A stretch of 64,000 nt of DNA from assembly GCA_045612105.1 (NCBI GenBank), contig JAZKYL010000110.1, positions 16,053 through 80,052 on the forward strand, given 5' to 3'. The position numbers were made by a program, and so were the translations under genes. Below are positions 16,942 to 25,655 of this stretch, piece after piece (the stretch's first letter is position 1; each line of letters starts with the position of its first letter). This stretch comes from SVTX01 sp045612105 (lineage in GTDB: Bacteria; Bacillota; Clostridia; Oscillospirales; CAG-272). The notes beneath the pieces were generated by a model. It had not been told where the DNA came from, made no database searches, and saw nothing but the letters and a program-made list of their open reading frames with translations.

Positions 16942-17871
16942 TTAGAGACGATGTCCAATTTGGTTCATATATTTTTTCTTGTGTTCCATGAAAGAGTGCA
17001 CATATCTATTCAAGGTTATTGTGGAATTTTTGTGACCTAATATCTCTGACAATGACTTTACATCCATACCACACTCAACAGCTCGTGTAGCAAAAGTATG
17101 TCTAAGAGAATGAAATCCACGATGAGATATATTTTGCTTTTTCAAAAGCAATTCAAAACTACGCTGATAGGATCTTACAGTGATAACTTTATCACCATCC
17201 GAAACCACGTATTTTGAATTGCTTTTGTTTTTTATGTCCTGCAAGATCGGAATGATTTGATTCGGGATCGGTATTATCCTACATGAACTATCGTTTTTAG
17301 GTGTTCCAGTAATACGGCAGAAACACCCGTTTTCACCTCTTCCATCATAACAACTTTTGGTAATACTCATCTCAGCATCAACAAAATTTATATCGTCCCA
17401 CTCTAAAGCCAAAAGCTCCCCTATGCGCAATCCAGTATATAGACAAAGTACGACTCCAAACATCTTTATTCTACTATCAGACAAAACGGCTTGTTCGATA
17501 AGCTTTTGCTCTTCATTTGTAAAACTACCGACAGGCTTCTCTCTGCTCATCGGGCACTTTATTTTATTCACGCAGTTGACTTTAGTAACTCCCAAGTTAT
17601 ATGCCATCAATAAAGATGATCGGAGGACAAGAACTATTGCATTAACAGAATTCGGAGCAAGTCCCTTCCCTGTTCTTTTGTTCCCTTTTTGCATTAAATC
17701 CACAATATATTTTTGTAATTCTCGCGCATCTAGTTCATCCATATCATATTCACCAAACGCAGGAATAAGACGATTCTCGATTACAGCCGCATACTGTGAA
17801 TACGTCCTCTTTTTAATGCTAGGCTTTTCATATAGTTCCAACCATTCATTGAGCCAGTCTTTATAATTCAT
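16942..17871 (-). CDS. tyrosine recombinase/integrase
   Basis: A 309-residue phage-type integrase: an N-terminal SAM-like DNA-binding domain (residues about 1-100) and a catalytic domain with Arg149 (TGLRIGE), His254 and Arg257 (HSLRHTF), His280 (LGHKN) and the nucleophile Tyr290. All catalytic residues are present. The start at 17871 follows AGAAAGAGGTG by five bases; 20 further in-frame codons upstream look non-coding. It could be the ICE integrase, or the invertase for the adjacent inverted repeat. No excisionase-like gene is seen next to it. Confidence 0.92.
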   Translation of the reverse strand: MNYKDWLNEWLELYEKPSIKKRTYSQYAAVIENRLIPAFGEYDMDELDARELQKYIVDLMQKGNKRTGKGLAPNSVNAIVLVLRSSLLMAYNLGVTKVNCVNKIKCPMSREKPVGSFTNEEQKLIEQAVLSDSRIKMFGVVLCLYTGLRIGELLALEWDDINFVDAEMSITKSCYDGRGENGCFCRITGTPKNDSSCRIIPIPNQIIPILQDIKNKSNSKYVVSDGDKVITVRSYQRSFELLLKKQNISHRGFHSLRHTFATRAVECGMDVKSLSEILGHKNSTITLNRYVHSFMEHKKKYMNQIGHRL

Positions 17872-18528
17872 TATGCACCTCTTTCTCCTAGTTTGAAGGA
17901 TATTAATAAATATTTCTTCACAATATAACATAGTATTTTGAAATATGAATTCTATTTATTATTTCCACCTTGTTCTGAAAATTGCAAGTATTTATAAATC
18001 TTTTGAAATATGATTTGCTAAATATCATTCTTAATTAAGATATGTTATTATGTGAAACAGATACTTCATATTATACCTAACAAATATTATGTAGAAATGC
18101 ATATTTCACTCAATTATCCCAATATTTCGTTAATTATCCCCATATATTATATGGCAAATAAGTATAATTGATTGAGCCTTTAATTCTGTAAAAGACTAAA
18201 ACAAATGGATACTAAAAACAGTCAATAAAATATGCAAATAAAAATTGGACACATACGGATTAAATAGTTTAAAATCATATGCGTCAAATTTCTCGTCTGA
18301 CAAAAAACATTCTCTTGGCTGTCGTGTGATTTTTGTACAAATCAGTTTATAAACGCGTTTTAAAAAATGTTATTTCCTGCGAAGAAATTTCCGTTGAGAC
18401 AAGAGTAGCTCACAGTAGAACAATTTTGGAAGCCATAAAAAAAAAGAGTTTTAAATGTTTATAGTATCGAGGTTTGGAAAGCTTCGAAGAGTGTTCCACT
18501 TCTAAATCCAATATTTGTTTGATGTGTT
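17872..18528. other. intergenic region with an orphan AgrA-type site (site C)
   Basis: About 650 bases without a supported gene. At 18112-18141 two AATTATCCC copies with a 20-base period lie on the plus strand, the opposite orientation to the other four sites. A TATAAT at 18163-18168 follows, but about six bases too close, and no plus-strand gene lies downstream. A plus-strand frame beginning at about 18279 is broken by TGA after 16 codons. The site may be a scar of a lost regulated gene at the boundary between the agr block and the conjugation core. Confidence 0.5.
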
Positions 18529-18714
18529 TTAGCAGACTTTTTCTCCTTCTTCTTTTTTACATTTTCCGTTTTTCATACAAATAGGAAAATCCTTTGGCGA
18601 CAGATTCTTGCCGACAAAATCCATTCCATAGCTGCACAGTGCAAAGCCTCTGCCAAAGGGACACAGTGCGTGAACGCAGGTATCCCATTTATGTTGCTTA
18701 TTGATCTTAGCCAT
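18529..18714 (-). CDS. 61-residue Cys-rich ICE protein
   Basis: A small basic protein with six cysteines, including pairs in CVHALCPF, FALCSYG, PICMKNGKC and a final Cys. The spacing suggests metal binding. A strong GGAGGTGTAGG ribosome binding site precedes the ATG. It is the last gene of the 28-18.5 kb ICE operon and starts one base after its upstream neighbour ends. The family is not recognised. Confidence 0.6.
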   Translation of the reverse strand: MAKINKQHKWDTCVHALCPFGRGFALCSYGMDFVGKNLSPKDFPICMKNGKCKKEEGEKVC

Positions 18715-18715
18715 C

Positions 18716-19228
18716 CTACACCTCCGTAGTAAAATGTACTTTGTATCGCATCATCACACCACCTCGGAGATCCTTATCCCGAATCATTGGTACGATGCCG
18801 TCGCGCTCGGTAAGCTTTCCCTTGATGAAAGAATCACTGAAAAGCCAAGGGCACTCGGAATTGCGGTAGTATTCTTTTCTCAGGCGGTACACCGCTTCAT
18901 CGGACTTGCTGCCCGATAGCTTGTAATCTGCTTCGAGCTTCTGCCACTGCAATACGATCCGTTGCTCCTGCTCGTTGAGAGCTCTGCGACCGGAGGTATA
19001 AATGGTCAACGTTTCGCCGTCATAATCGAGCAAGCTGGAACGCAGATAGTTAAGTCTACTTTCCTCAGTTCCTTGCAATATAAGCGAGGATTGAGTGCAT
19101 TTGACAACTCTGCGAGCCCCTCTGATTCGTTTTGGGATCTCTTCATCCGTTTTGCCATACCAATCTATCAACTCAAGGCTCATATTGCCCTTGGCTGCAT
19201 CTCTTTTGAAATCTGCAAATGTTTTCAT
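18716..19228 (-). CDS. 170-residue hypothetical ICE protein
   Basis: A mostly helical, hydrophilic protein without recognisable motifs. It lies 14 bases after the large methylase-helicase gene and directly before the Cys-rich gene, so it is in the same operon. A GGATA ribosome binding site supports the start. Such genes in clostridial ICEs are typically uncharacterised; no function is proposed. Confidence 0.6.
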   Translation of the reverse strand: MKTFADFKRDAAKGNMSLELIDWYGKTDEEIPKRIRGARRVVKCTQSSLILQGTEESRLNYLRSSLLDYDGETLTIYTSGRRALNEQEQRIVLQWQKLEADYKLSGSKSDEAVYRLRKEYYRNSECPWLFSDSFIKGKLTERDGIVPMIRDKDLRGGVMMRYKVHFTTEV

Positions 19229-19242
19229 TCTATATCCTTTCT

Positions 19243-22200
19243 CTAAGCTATATTTTGTTCGCCCCAGCGTATGTGGAGCTTTCCTTCGCTGTCCGCTTCT
19301 CTGCGCATAAGCAACGAGAGCAGATTGTAGTCCACACCGAACTTGTCATAAATCTCGTCAAGGTCTGCATCCTGTCCCTTCATAAAGAGATTGAGCTTTT
19401 CCTTTGCCATAACCATTTGCATCAGATTCGACTCGATACTGCCAGCGTAGGTGACGAAATAAATGTCCTTCCACTCGGTAGAGGTATATCGAATAAAACG
19501 CATATAGAACTGGCTCATACGGGAGTTGTTGTAGTGAAGCTCCGGTATGATGATCTTGTTGACGTATTCAAAGTTGACGCTGCTCGGCAAGCTCTGCTGT
19601 GTGCAAAGCAGTATTCCGTTTCCGCTCTCCTTGAGCGTTTTACGGAGCGCCCGACGTTTGGCAAAACTGGTGTTGCCTCCCGTAACCACAAATAGCGGTC
19701 TGTCGGGGAACGCTTCCTCGATTGCCTTGCGGTATTCCTCAAGCACGGGGATATGCCGCACACCGATTGCCACGATCTGATCGTCCCATTCTTCTATCAT
19801 TGAGAGTACCTTTTGGATCTTTACCGGGCTATCGCCTACGTATTCGGTCATAGAGCTTGGTGCAGCGCTGATGCGGAGCAAGGTGAGGATCTGCTGCATC
19901 AGAATCATCATGGAGTCCTTGCGAGAATTGCCGGTGGACTGAAAGTAGTTCCAACGCATCTCGTAGAACTTCTCGACTGCCTGCTGATAGACCGCCTTCT
20001 CTGCCTCGCTGAATTTAACGGGCACTTGATGGATACGGCGTATGTCCTTGCCTGTGATCTCCTCAAAGGTTCGGGTAATCACCGTCTTACCAAGTATCTC
20101 GCTGAGCACGTCGGCATTGTAGATGTCCTGGGTTCTCTGTCCAACACCGAAAACGGTTATCTTCTCGGGCAGATGCGAAGCGGAAAACAAGGCATATCCA
20201 CGCTTATATGCGGGGATCGGCTCCCCGAAATACGGATTGCCGTAGGTCTCAAGCTCTCCACTCTCCTTGTTGCGATGATATATATCGTTACACCAAGAAA
20301 GCATATTATAAGAATTGTTATAGAGCAATTCAAGCTGCGGCGCAAACTCGGAGATATTGTTTCGCGTGCTCGTTCCGGTTTCCAAAAGCTTGTATCTCAC
20401 ACGGCGGAAACAGTCAAGGCAAGCCTTGGTCGTTGCTCCCGATGCGTTGGAGATCTCGTCGCTTTCATCGAACACGAGCTGAATGTTCTCGTTGTGCATT
20501 CGTATCCAGCGCTTGATCTGCTTTTGGTATTTGCGAAGTCCGTTCAGTGTGATGATAACGAAGTCCCCCTTTTTGATTTTTGCAAAATCCGAAAGCTCTT
20601 CCAAAAACACGTAAGGAAGTCCGTAGTTCTTCAATACGATATCCCAGTTGTTTCGGATAGAGATTGCCGAGGATATGATCCACGTGTGATGCACGTTCTG
20701 GCATTCCATACGGTAAAGTCCTACGGCAATTCCAGCAAGCGTTTTGCCGCAGCCCTGCTCCCATTGAAGCAGTCCGTATCGTTTCTGAAGCATCAAATTG
20801 ATATCCCGCTTCTGCATAGGGTTCAAGCGTATATGTTCCTCGTTCTCCGCATCCCATATTACGAACTCGTCGAGAGCGTGAGCTATCCTTTCATCAAGCT
20901 CCATATCCTCAAACTGTTGGCTCTGTATCATATACTCCCGCTGTTTACGACGTATCAGCTTGTCATAGCACGTAAAGCCATAATTTCCATCCGTAGAAGC
21001 CAACAAATACATTGGCACGGGTGTTTTCATCTGCTCACTCAACTGCCTGTTAGAAGCGTAAGAATAGCCCTTATAGACGATTTCGTAATCTCGCTTGACA
21101 AGAGCGATCCTATCCTCGGGCGGCTTCTCGTTCTGCTTTTGAAGCACCTTTTTAAGATAATTCAGCACCTTTGGCTCGGTTAAACGAACGCGGCACCATT
21201 CCTCATACGGCATACTGTCTGGTTGACGCTCCGTATAAAAACGGTGTACGTAGGCACAGCAACGCGAATGCTCAGAGGATAAACGCGGATGCACTTTTAT
21301 CTGATAGAGCATCTTATCCACTTGGTAAGCAAAGTCAGCTGATGTTTGCTTATTCTGCGCCGTCGCCTTGAGTATTTCCATTCTGCTTTCACTCAGTTGA
21401 GTTTTCGCTTTTTCAATATTTACGTTAAGGTCTTTGGGATACGTAGAAGAACAAGCCGTGCAGTACGGCATTTCCGTGTCCTCGGCATCCTTTCGCTTTT
21501 GCCAGAATTGGAGCTTGGTCGGGAATGACTCAACGCCCATCGATGCGAATGCTCCCACGGGTAGGTCAAACTGTCCGAGAAAACGGAATCTTGCGTTCAT
21601 TTCTCTTATCATAGAGCCGTCCGTAAAATCATCGGCAAGGAAGGACTTAGGAACGACGATTGCCATAATGCCGCAGGGCTTTAGCAGCTCGTGAGCCTTG
21701 ATACAGTAATAGAGCTGGGACAGTATCTCTTCGTTATCCTCAATCCACCATTTCAGATTAAAGGGTGGATTGCCGAGCACGTAGTCAAAGAGGATACCCG
21801 GCTTATACAGTCGGATATCCCCGTTTTCGATATTGGCATCAGGATAGAGGTGTCGGGCGACCTTGTAAGCTTTATTATCAATTTCACAGCCGTACAGATT
21901 GTTTTCCGTAGGCATAAAATTGAAAAAATTGCCCATACCGCAGGTTAAGTCCGCGATAAGGTCACCCTTCCCTACCATGATACACAATGCCACGATCTGA
22001 CATATACTCGGTGGCGTGAAGAATTGTCCGTTCTCAATCTCCTTCTTGGCGTCGCTGTAGTCCGCGTAGCTGTCGTAGTCGGAGCGTTTCAGTCCATGCA
22101 GTCCGCCGTCTCCCGTGTAGGCATTGTAAATGTCCTCTTGAGTTATACCTTTGGTCTCTGCAATTCCCGAATCGATCAAGTACAAAATCTTATCATTAAG

Positions 22201-22251
22201 CTCTCTACGCACGTCTTGAGGGATCCTCTCGTTACGGGCATTATACTTCAC
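19243..22251 (-). CDS. N6-adenine DNA methylase fused to an SNF2-like helicase
   Basis: A 1,002-residue, two-part protein. The N-terminal part has a SAM-binding motif (DLTCGMGNF, about 101-109) and the catalytic NPPF at 161-164, typical of adenine-N6 methylases. From about residue 490 it has a superfamily 2 helicase: WEQGCGKT (Walker A), VFDESDEIS (motif II) and late helicase motifs around GILLCTQQSLP and YMRFIRYTS. Related fusions occur in ICEs and phages and may protect or process incoming DNA. A GTG start follows GGAGG by nine bases. No restriction nuclease is adjacent. Confidence 0.82.
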   Translation of the reverse strand: MKYNARNERIPQDVRRELNDKILYLIDSGIAETKGITQEDIYNAYTGDGGLHGLKRSDYDSYADYSDAKKEIENGQFFTPPSICQIVALCIMVGKGDLIADLTCGMGNFFNFMPTENNLYGCEIDNKAYKVARHLYPDANIENGDIRLYKPGILFDYVLGNPPFNLKWWIEDNEEILSQLYYCIKAHELLKPCGIMAIVVPKSFLADDFTDGSMIREMNARFRFLGQFDLPVGAFASMGVESFPTKLQFWQKRKDAEDTEMPYCTACSSTYPKDLNVNIEKAKTQLSESRMEILKATAQNKQTSADFAYQVDKMLYQIKVHPRLSSEHSRCCAYVHRFYTERQPDSMPYEEWCRVRLTEPKVLNYLKKVLQKQNEKPPEDRIALVKRDYEIVYKGYSYASNRQLSEQMKTPVPMYLLASTDGNYGFTCYDKLIRRKQREYMIQSQQFEDMELDERIAHALDEFVIWDAENEEHIRLNPMQKRDINLMLQKRYGLLQWEQGCGKTLAGIAVGLYRMECQNVHHTWIISSAISIRNNWDIVLKNYGLPYVFLEELSDFAKIKKGDFVIITLNGLRKYQKQIKRWIRMHNENIQLVFDESDEISNASGATTKACLDCFRRVRYKLLETGTSTRNNISEFAPQLELLYNNSYNMLSWCNDIYHRNKESGELETYGNPYFGEPIPAYKRGYALFSASHLPEKITVFGVGQRTQDIYNADVLSEILGKTVITRTFEEITGKDIRRIHQVPVKFSEAEKAVYQQAVEKFYEMRWNYFQSTGNSRKDSMMILMQQILTLLRISAAPSSMTEYVGDSPVKIQKVLSMIEEWDDQIVAIGVRHIPVLEEYRKAIEEAFPDRPLFVVTGGNTSFAKRRALRKTLKESGNGILLCTQQSLPSSVNFEYVNKIIIPELHYNNSRMSQFYMRFIRYTSTEWKDIYFVTYAGSIESNLMQMVMAKEKLNLFMKGQDADLDEIYDKFGVDYNLLSLLMRREADSEGKLHIRWGEQNIA

Positions 22252-22264
22252 TACGTATCACCTC

Positions 22265-23149
22265 CTACGCAACAAGTCCAAGATACTGCTCGGCGAACTG
22301 ATGCGCAAGCTCCTTGCTGGCAAACTTAACGTCCACACGGTTGTTCTTGAACATACGGATCTTCCTGACCTTTTCATAGTCGAAATCGTACGTAGAAGAG
22401 CATTTATCATCGTATCCCACAAGGAATGCTATATCTTTGGGTAGATAATCAAGCTGCTGCGTTTCAAAGTGAGCTATGCTGCGAAGTACATTCTTCATTC
22501 CATCTCTCACCTTCCATACGGTGCGACTACACCAGGACTCATAAGAACAACCATATTCAAATTGAATGGTGTCGTTATGAAGCTCGTATTCAGCTCTTCC
22601 TGTGCTGGTTCGCCAAGCAAACTCGTGACACTTTTCCTTCAATTCATCTAAAGCTCTTTGCTCAAAGGTGCGTCCTCCAAGCTGAACAAATATTTGCTCT
22701 ACAACGTCCTCATAGTTGAGAGTAAGCGCGCGAGTAGCATCGTTATATTCGTCAATACGGCTCTTTTCCCAATTATAGCTCGGAGCTTTGGGAATAAGCA
22801 ATCCTTTGATTTTCAAGCTACTCACGGAAACGTGATATTTACTGTTAAAATAGCTCACGATAGATTCTACGAATATCTCGGGAAGTCCGGCGATTTTTGT
22901 ACTCAACGAATGTGAGGACAATCCATCAATTACGGTATATCTATGCTTTTCATATTGTGAGCATATTGTTTCGTTTAAGATTTCCTCTTGACTTTTTATA
23001 AAGCCATCCCATAACGTCTCAAGCTTTATAAGGGTTGCTTTTGCTTCTTCATACGCTTTTTGATGTGCCTTGCAGTATTCACGGTCTTCATCAGAAATGC
23101 GTGTGTCCGCTTTAATTTCTATAGCGGATATTTTTTCTAATAAACTCAT
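22265..23149 (-). CDS. DUF4942-type ICE protein
   Basis: A 294-residue protein with a charged helical N-terminus and a C-terminal region (FLVGYDDKC, then FKNNRVDVKFASKELAHQF) that resembles DUF4942 proteins of mobile elements. It ends 14 bases before the methylase-helicase gene and is clearly co-transcribed with it. The function is unknown; association with element-borne methylases is common, so a role in DNA modification or its control is only a guess. Confidence 0.6.
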   Translation of the reverse strand: MSLLEKISAIEIKADTRISDEDREYCKAHQKAYEEAKATLIKLETLWDGFIKSQEEILNETICSQYEKHRYTVIDGLSSHSLSTKIAGLPEIFVESIVSYFNSKYHVSVSSLKIKGLLIPKAPSYNWEKSRIDEYNDATRALTLNYEDVVEQIFVQLGGRTFEQRALDELKEKCHEFAWRTSTGRAEYELHNDTIQFEYGCSYESWCSRTVWKVRDGMKNVLRSIAHFETQQLDYLPKDIAFLVGYDDKCSSTYDFDYEKVRKIRMFKNNRVDVKFASKELAHQFAEQYLGLVA

Positions 23150-23160
23150 TGTTTTTCCTC

Positions 23161-23871
23161 CTATGAGTGATTGTAAAATTCATCGAGAATTTCGTGCCTT
23201 CCCTTTTTCTTGATCTTGCGCCAATGCGCCGCAACATAATCGGCAAGTGCACCGAGAGGCGTTTTGTTGCTGTCGGAGATGTAGCAATCGTGTACGAGAG
23301 CAACGTATTCGAGGAGTCCCTTTATACCGTATTTCTCGTGTATGTCGTTATGTATTCCCGTATGGAATATATAAGCCTCCGAGCCGTAATGAAACTCATA
23401 TTCAACACCTTCGTGCGTAACCTTGACTGCAACATCCTTTTCTTTATCCTCATCAATTCCCGTTTTATAATCCTTAACGTAATAGTGTTTCGGTCCAAAG
23501 AACATTACGCCGCCGTTTACTACGATGGTTCTCTCAATAATAAATGGAAATTCCTTGGCTATAAGCTTCAGCGCCAGTGAGGTGGAGATGCGGCTTCTTT
23601 CTCTATCGAGCTGCATCATATGATACCTGCGCTCCCATCTGTTTACTTTTGCTGCATTCAAGATCTTGGTGATCTCCGCCTCCGTATATCCTATCGTTGG
23701 AATAAACCATTTGTCCCTGCTACCTTCCGGTGCGGGCCAGATATCCCTATCAATGATTTTTAAGAGGCAATGCTTTAAGAGCCTTTGCAGCTGACACCAA
23801 TCCAAATACATAGATCGTCTTGATTGCCAGGTGCTTTCCACTCTTTCAATAAATTCAGGTGATAATTGCAT
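23161..23871 (-). CDS. 236-residue hypothetical ICE protein
   Basis: An unrecognised protein with a charged, aromatic-rich sequence and an N-terminal helix-rich region (SRRSMYLDWCQLQRLLKHC). An AGGAAGGAGC ribosome binding site precedes the ATG. It lies 11 bases from the DUF4942 gene. Some stretches (RTIVVNGGVMFFGPKHYYVKD) look like a small beta sheet. It could be a DUF4942-like paralogue or partner, but the evidence is weak. Confidence 0.55.
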   Translation of the reverse strand: MQLSPEFIERVESTWQSRRSMYLDWCQLQRLLKHCLLKIIDRDIWPAPEGSRDKWFIPTIGYTEAEITKILNAAKVNRWERRYHMMQLDRERSRISTSLALKLIAKEFPFIIERTIVVNGGVMFFGPKHYYVKDYKTGIDEDKEKDVAVKVTHEGVEYEFHYGSEAYIFHTGIHNDIHEKYGIKGLLEYVALVHDCYISDSNKTPLGALADYVAAHWRKIKKKGRHEILDEFYNHS

Positions 23872-23883
23872 AATAGCTCCTTC

Positions 23884-24114
23884 CTACGCACATTTAGCGT
23901 AAATATCCGGGATAGGCGCAGTAACAGGATGCGGCATGAGTGCGACTCTGTAAATAGAATTCATCGTTTCAAAATGAGCAAGATCTTCACTCACCTCAAA
24001 TATTTCTACAACGCGGGATGTGTAAATAAAGTCACCGCCATACGAAATTACAGCTCTCGCTCCCTCTCGTAGCGGAAATACCACTTTGCCGCTGATGCAT
24101 ATAATCTTTTTCAT
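23884..24114 (-). CDS. 76-residue hypothetical ICE protein
   Basis: A small protein rich in beta strands (KKIICISGKVVFPL, then RAVISYGGDFIYTSRVVEIFE), with a clear GGAGGT ribosome binding site. It is packed between the sigma-like gene and the 236-residue gene in the same operon. I do not recognise the family. Confidence 0.55.
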   Translation of the reverse strand: MKKIICISGKVVFPLREGARAVISYGGDFIYTSRVVEIFEVSEDLAHFETMNSIYRVALMPHPVTAPIPDIYAKCA

Positions 24115-24133
24115 TCTTTATACCTCCAATCTC

Positions 24134-24670
24134 TTATCCGTAGAATATTTTGCGTACCGTAGGATAGATGTTGTCTAGCAAACGGTTGATCTCCTGAAAG
24201 GTCAATCGCTCTGCTTTTGCTATTTCGTGCATCTTACAGCCTTGAACCTTCATTCTGACGATTCTCATTTCCCTCTCCGGGAGCTGACGCGCCAATTCAT
24301 GCATCAACATTTCTTCTTTCATTTCTGTTGGCAAATCGTCATAGATAATCGCATTTGCAATACATAAACCTTTCTCACTATCAATAAGCTCGTCAAGGCT
24401 AATAACAGTAGCATTTCTCTTTGGTCTTGATAAATATTTGTAATAATCAAGCAAAACATATTGCATCCGTTTCCACGCAAGCGTTGAAAACTTGTATTTG
24501 CAAATCCTTTTATTATCAAAATACTCTTGCACCGCTCGTAAATAACCAAATACCACAACATCGTAATATTCATCCTCGGATAGCTTTTTTTCATTCAGAA
24601 AGGCATATACAAGATCGTGATTTTCCTCAGCAAAACGCTGTTCATTTTTTGTAAATGGTTTTAAATCCAT
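24134..24670 (-). CDS. sigma-70-like factor of the ICE
   Basis: A 178-residue protein with the layout of a short sigma factor. A region-2-like segment (KFSTLAWKRMQYVLLDYYKYL) is followed by a linker and a region-4-like helix-turn-helix at the end (LPEREMRIVRMKVQGCKMHEIAKAERL, which I cite in part). Similar sigma-like proteins are carried by clostridial ICEs. It is preceded by a strong terminator and its own ribosome binding site GGAGGAAG, so its expression may be uncoupled from the upstream gene. Which promoters it would recognise is unknown. Confidence 0.7.
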   Translation of the reverse strand: MDLKPFTKNEQRFAEENHDLVYAFLNEKKLSEDEYYDVVVFGYLRAVQEYFDNKRICKYKFSTLAWKRMQYVLLDYYKYLSRPKRNATVISLDELIDSEKGLCIANAIIYDDLPTEMKEEMLMHELARQLPEREMRIVRMKVQGCKMHEIAKAERLTFQEINRLLDNIYPTVRKIFYG

Positions 24671-24689
24671 AGCTCTTCCTCCAAGAAAA

Positions 24690-24723
24690 AGGGATACCGT
24701 TCCCCAAAGGTTGCGGTATCCCT
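24690..24723 (-). terminator. intra-operon terminator
   Basis: A perfect 10-bp stem (AGGGATACCG and complement) with a 14-base loop, followed on the minus strand by TTTTTCTT. It lies between the 281-residue gene and the sigma-like gene, so it may reduce or regulate transcription of the genes to its left. Confidence 0.7.
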
Positions 24724-24760
24724 GACTGTTTTGCTATGTATTGTTTATATAGCGGTCATT

Positions 24761-25606
24761 TTAAATAGGAAGCTCGTCTTTGTCTCCGTCAAGCGTATCG
24801 TTGCTGGAAATCTCAAAATGAGCTCCGCTTTCAGTGCTGTTGAAAGGCAGATCCTCATAGAACGGGGCCGAATCCGAACGGTTCATTGCTTCAGCCGCGC
24901 GCATCTGGTTGATGCTCTTGATCTGTTCACGGAAGTTCAGCGCAAACGTCTTAACTTTCGCAAGATCTTCTCCTACAAAGTCATGCACCTTCTTAAAGGT
25001 TGCAACGCTATATGTGTTCGCTCCTTCAACTTTCTTGAGCCCTATCTGTACCACTGCCGCATACAAAGGACGGTGGCGAGAGACAAAACATGCATTCACA
25101 AAATCAGAATACGGCGTAAGGCTTGTGGGAGGAAGAGTAAGCTGTATCGGCATATAGTCGCCGCTACGATAGATGTAAAGCTGGCGCATATTTTTGCACG
25201 CCTTACCCTTAGTAGGATTACCCTTACCGTCCGTTGCAGTACCGTACTGATTCAAAGGACATACGGCACAAGCGCCTCCGGGAGTACCGATACCAGTCTT
25301 GCCGTCGAGAGACGAACAAATCGGGCTTACGTTATCGTCGTATTCCGAACCCTCGGGCCAATATGCGCACGTGGAATGAGAGTACAGAATGACACCCTCA
25401 ATCGTTTTTACGTAATCGGGATCGTCGGGATTGTCACTGGGGATCTCAAACTGCAAGGCTCCGCCTGCGGGAATCTTTATTCTCGGAAAGCTGAGCTGCA
25501 AGCCCTCGTAATCATCTGCAAGCTCTTCGCTTGTGAAATCACCGTCTACCATATCGGGAAGCGTAAAGTTCTTCTCTATCATCGCGTTTTCATAGTTGTT
25601 AGTCAT
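24761..25606 (-). CDS. 281-residue ICE protein with Cys cluster and acidic tail
   Basis: A protein with four to five cysteines in the middle (CAYWPEG, CSSLD, CAVCPLN, KACKNM), consistent with a zinc-binding site, and an acidic C-terminal tip (DGDKDELPI). An acidic, hydrophobic tip is typical of single-stranded DNA-binding proteins that recruit partners. It lies next to a DUF932 gene, in the replication and recombination half of the element. A single-strand binding role is an inference from the tail and position only. Confidence 0.55.
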   Translation of the reverse strand: MTNNYENAMIEKNFTLPDMVDGDFTSEELADDYEGLQLSFPRIKIPAGGALQFEIPSDNPDDPDYVKTIEGVILYSHSTCAYWPEGSEYDDNVSPICSSLDGKTGIGTPGGACAVCPLNQYGTATDGKGNPTKGKACKNMRQLYIYRSGDYMPIQLTLPPTSLTPYSDFVNACFVSRHRPLYAAVVQIGLKKVEGANTYSVATFKKVHDFVGEDLAKVKTFALNFREQIKSINQMRAAEAMNRSDSAPFYEDLPFNSTESGAHFEISSNDTLDGDKDELPI

Positions 25607-25655
25607 AATATTTTATTCTCCTTATTTTTTAAAATTTGTTTGTTGTTAGTCAGCA

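Noticed and set aside
18279..18470. Plus-strand frame interrupted by TGA after 16 codons
   Set aside because: The continuation (about 45 codons) has no start or ribosome binding site and no family match; a broken gene is possible but not supported.
19813..21183. 456-residue plus-strand frame opposite the methylase-helicase gene
   Set aside because: It is the antisense shadow of a gene with clear methylase and helicase motifs; no ribosome binding site and no domain.
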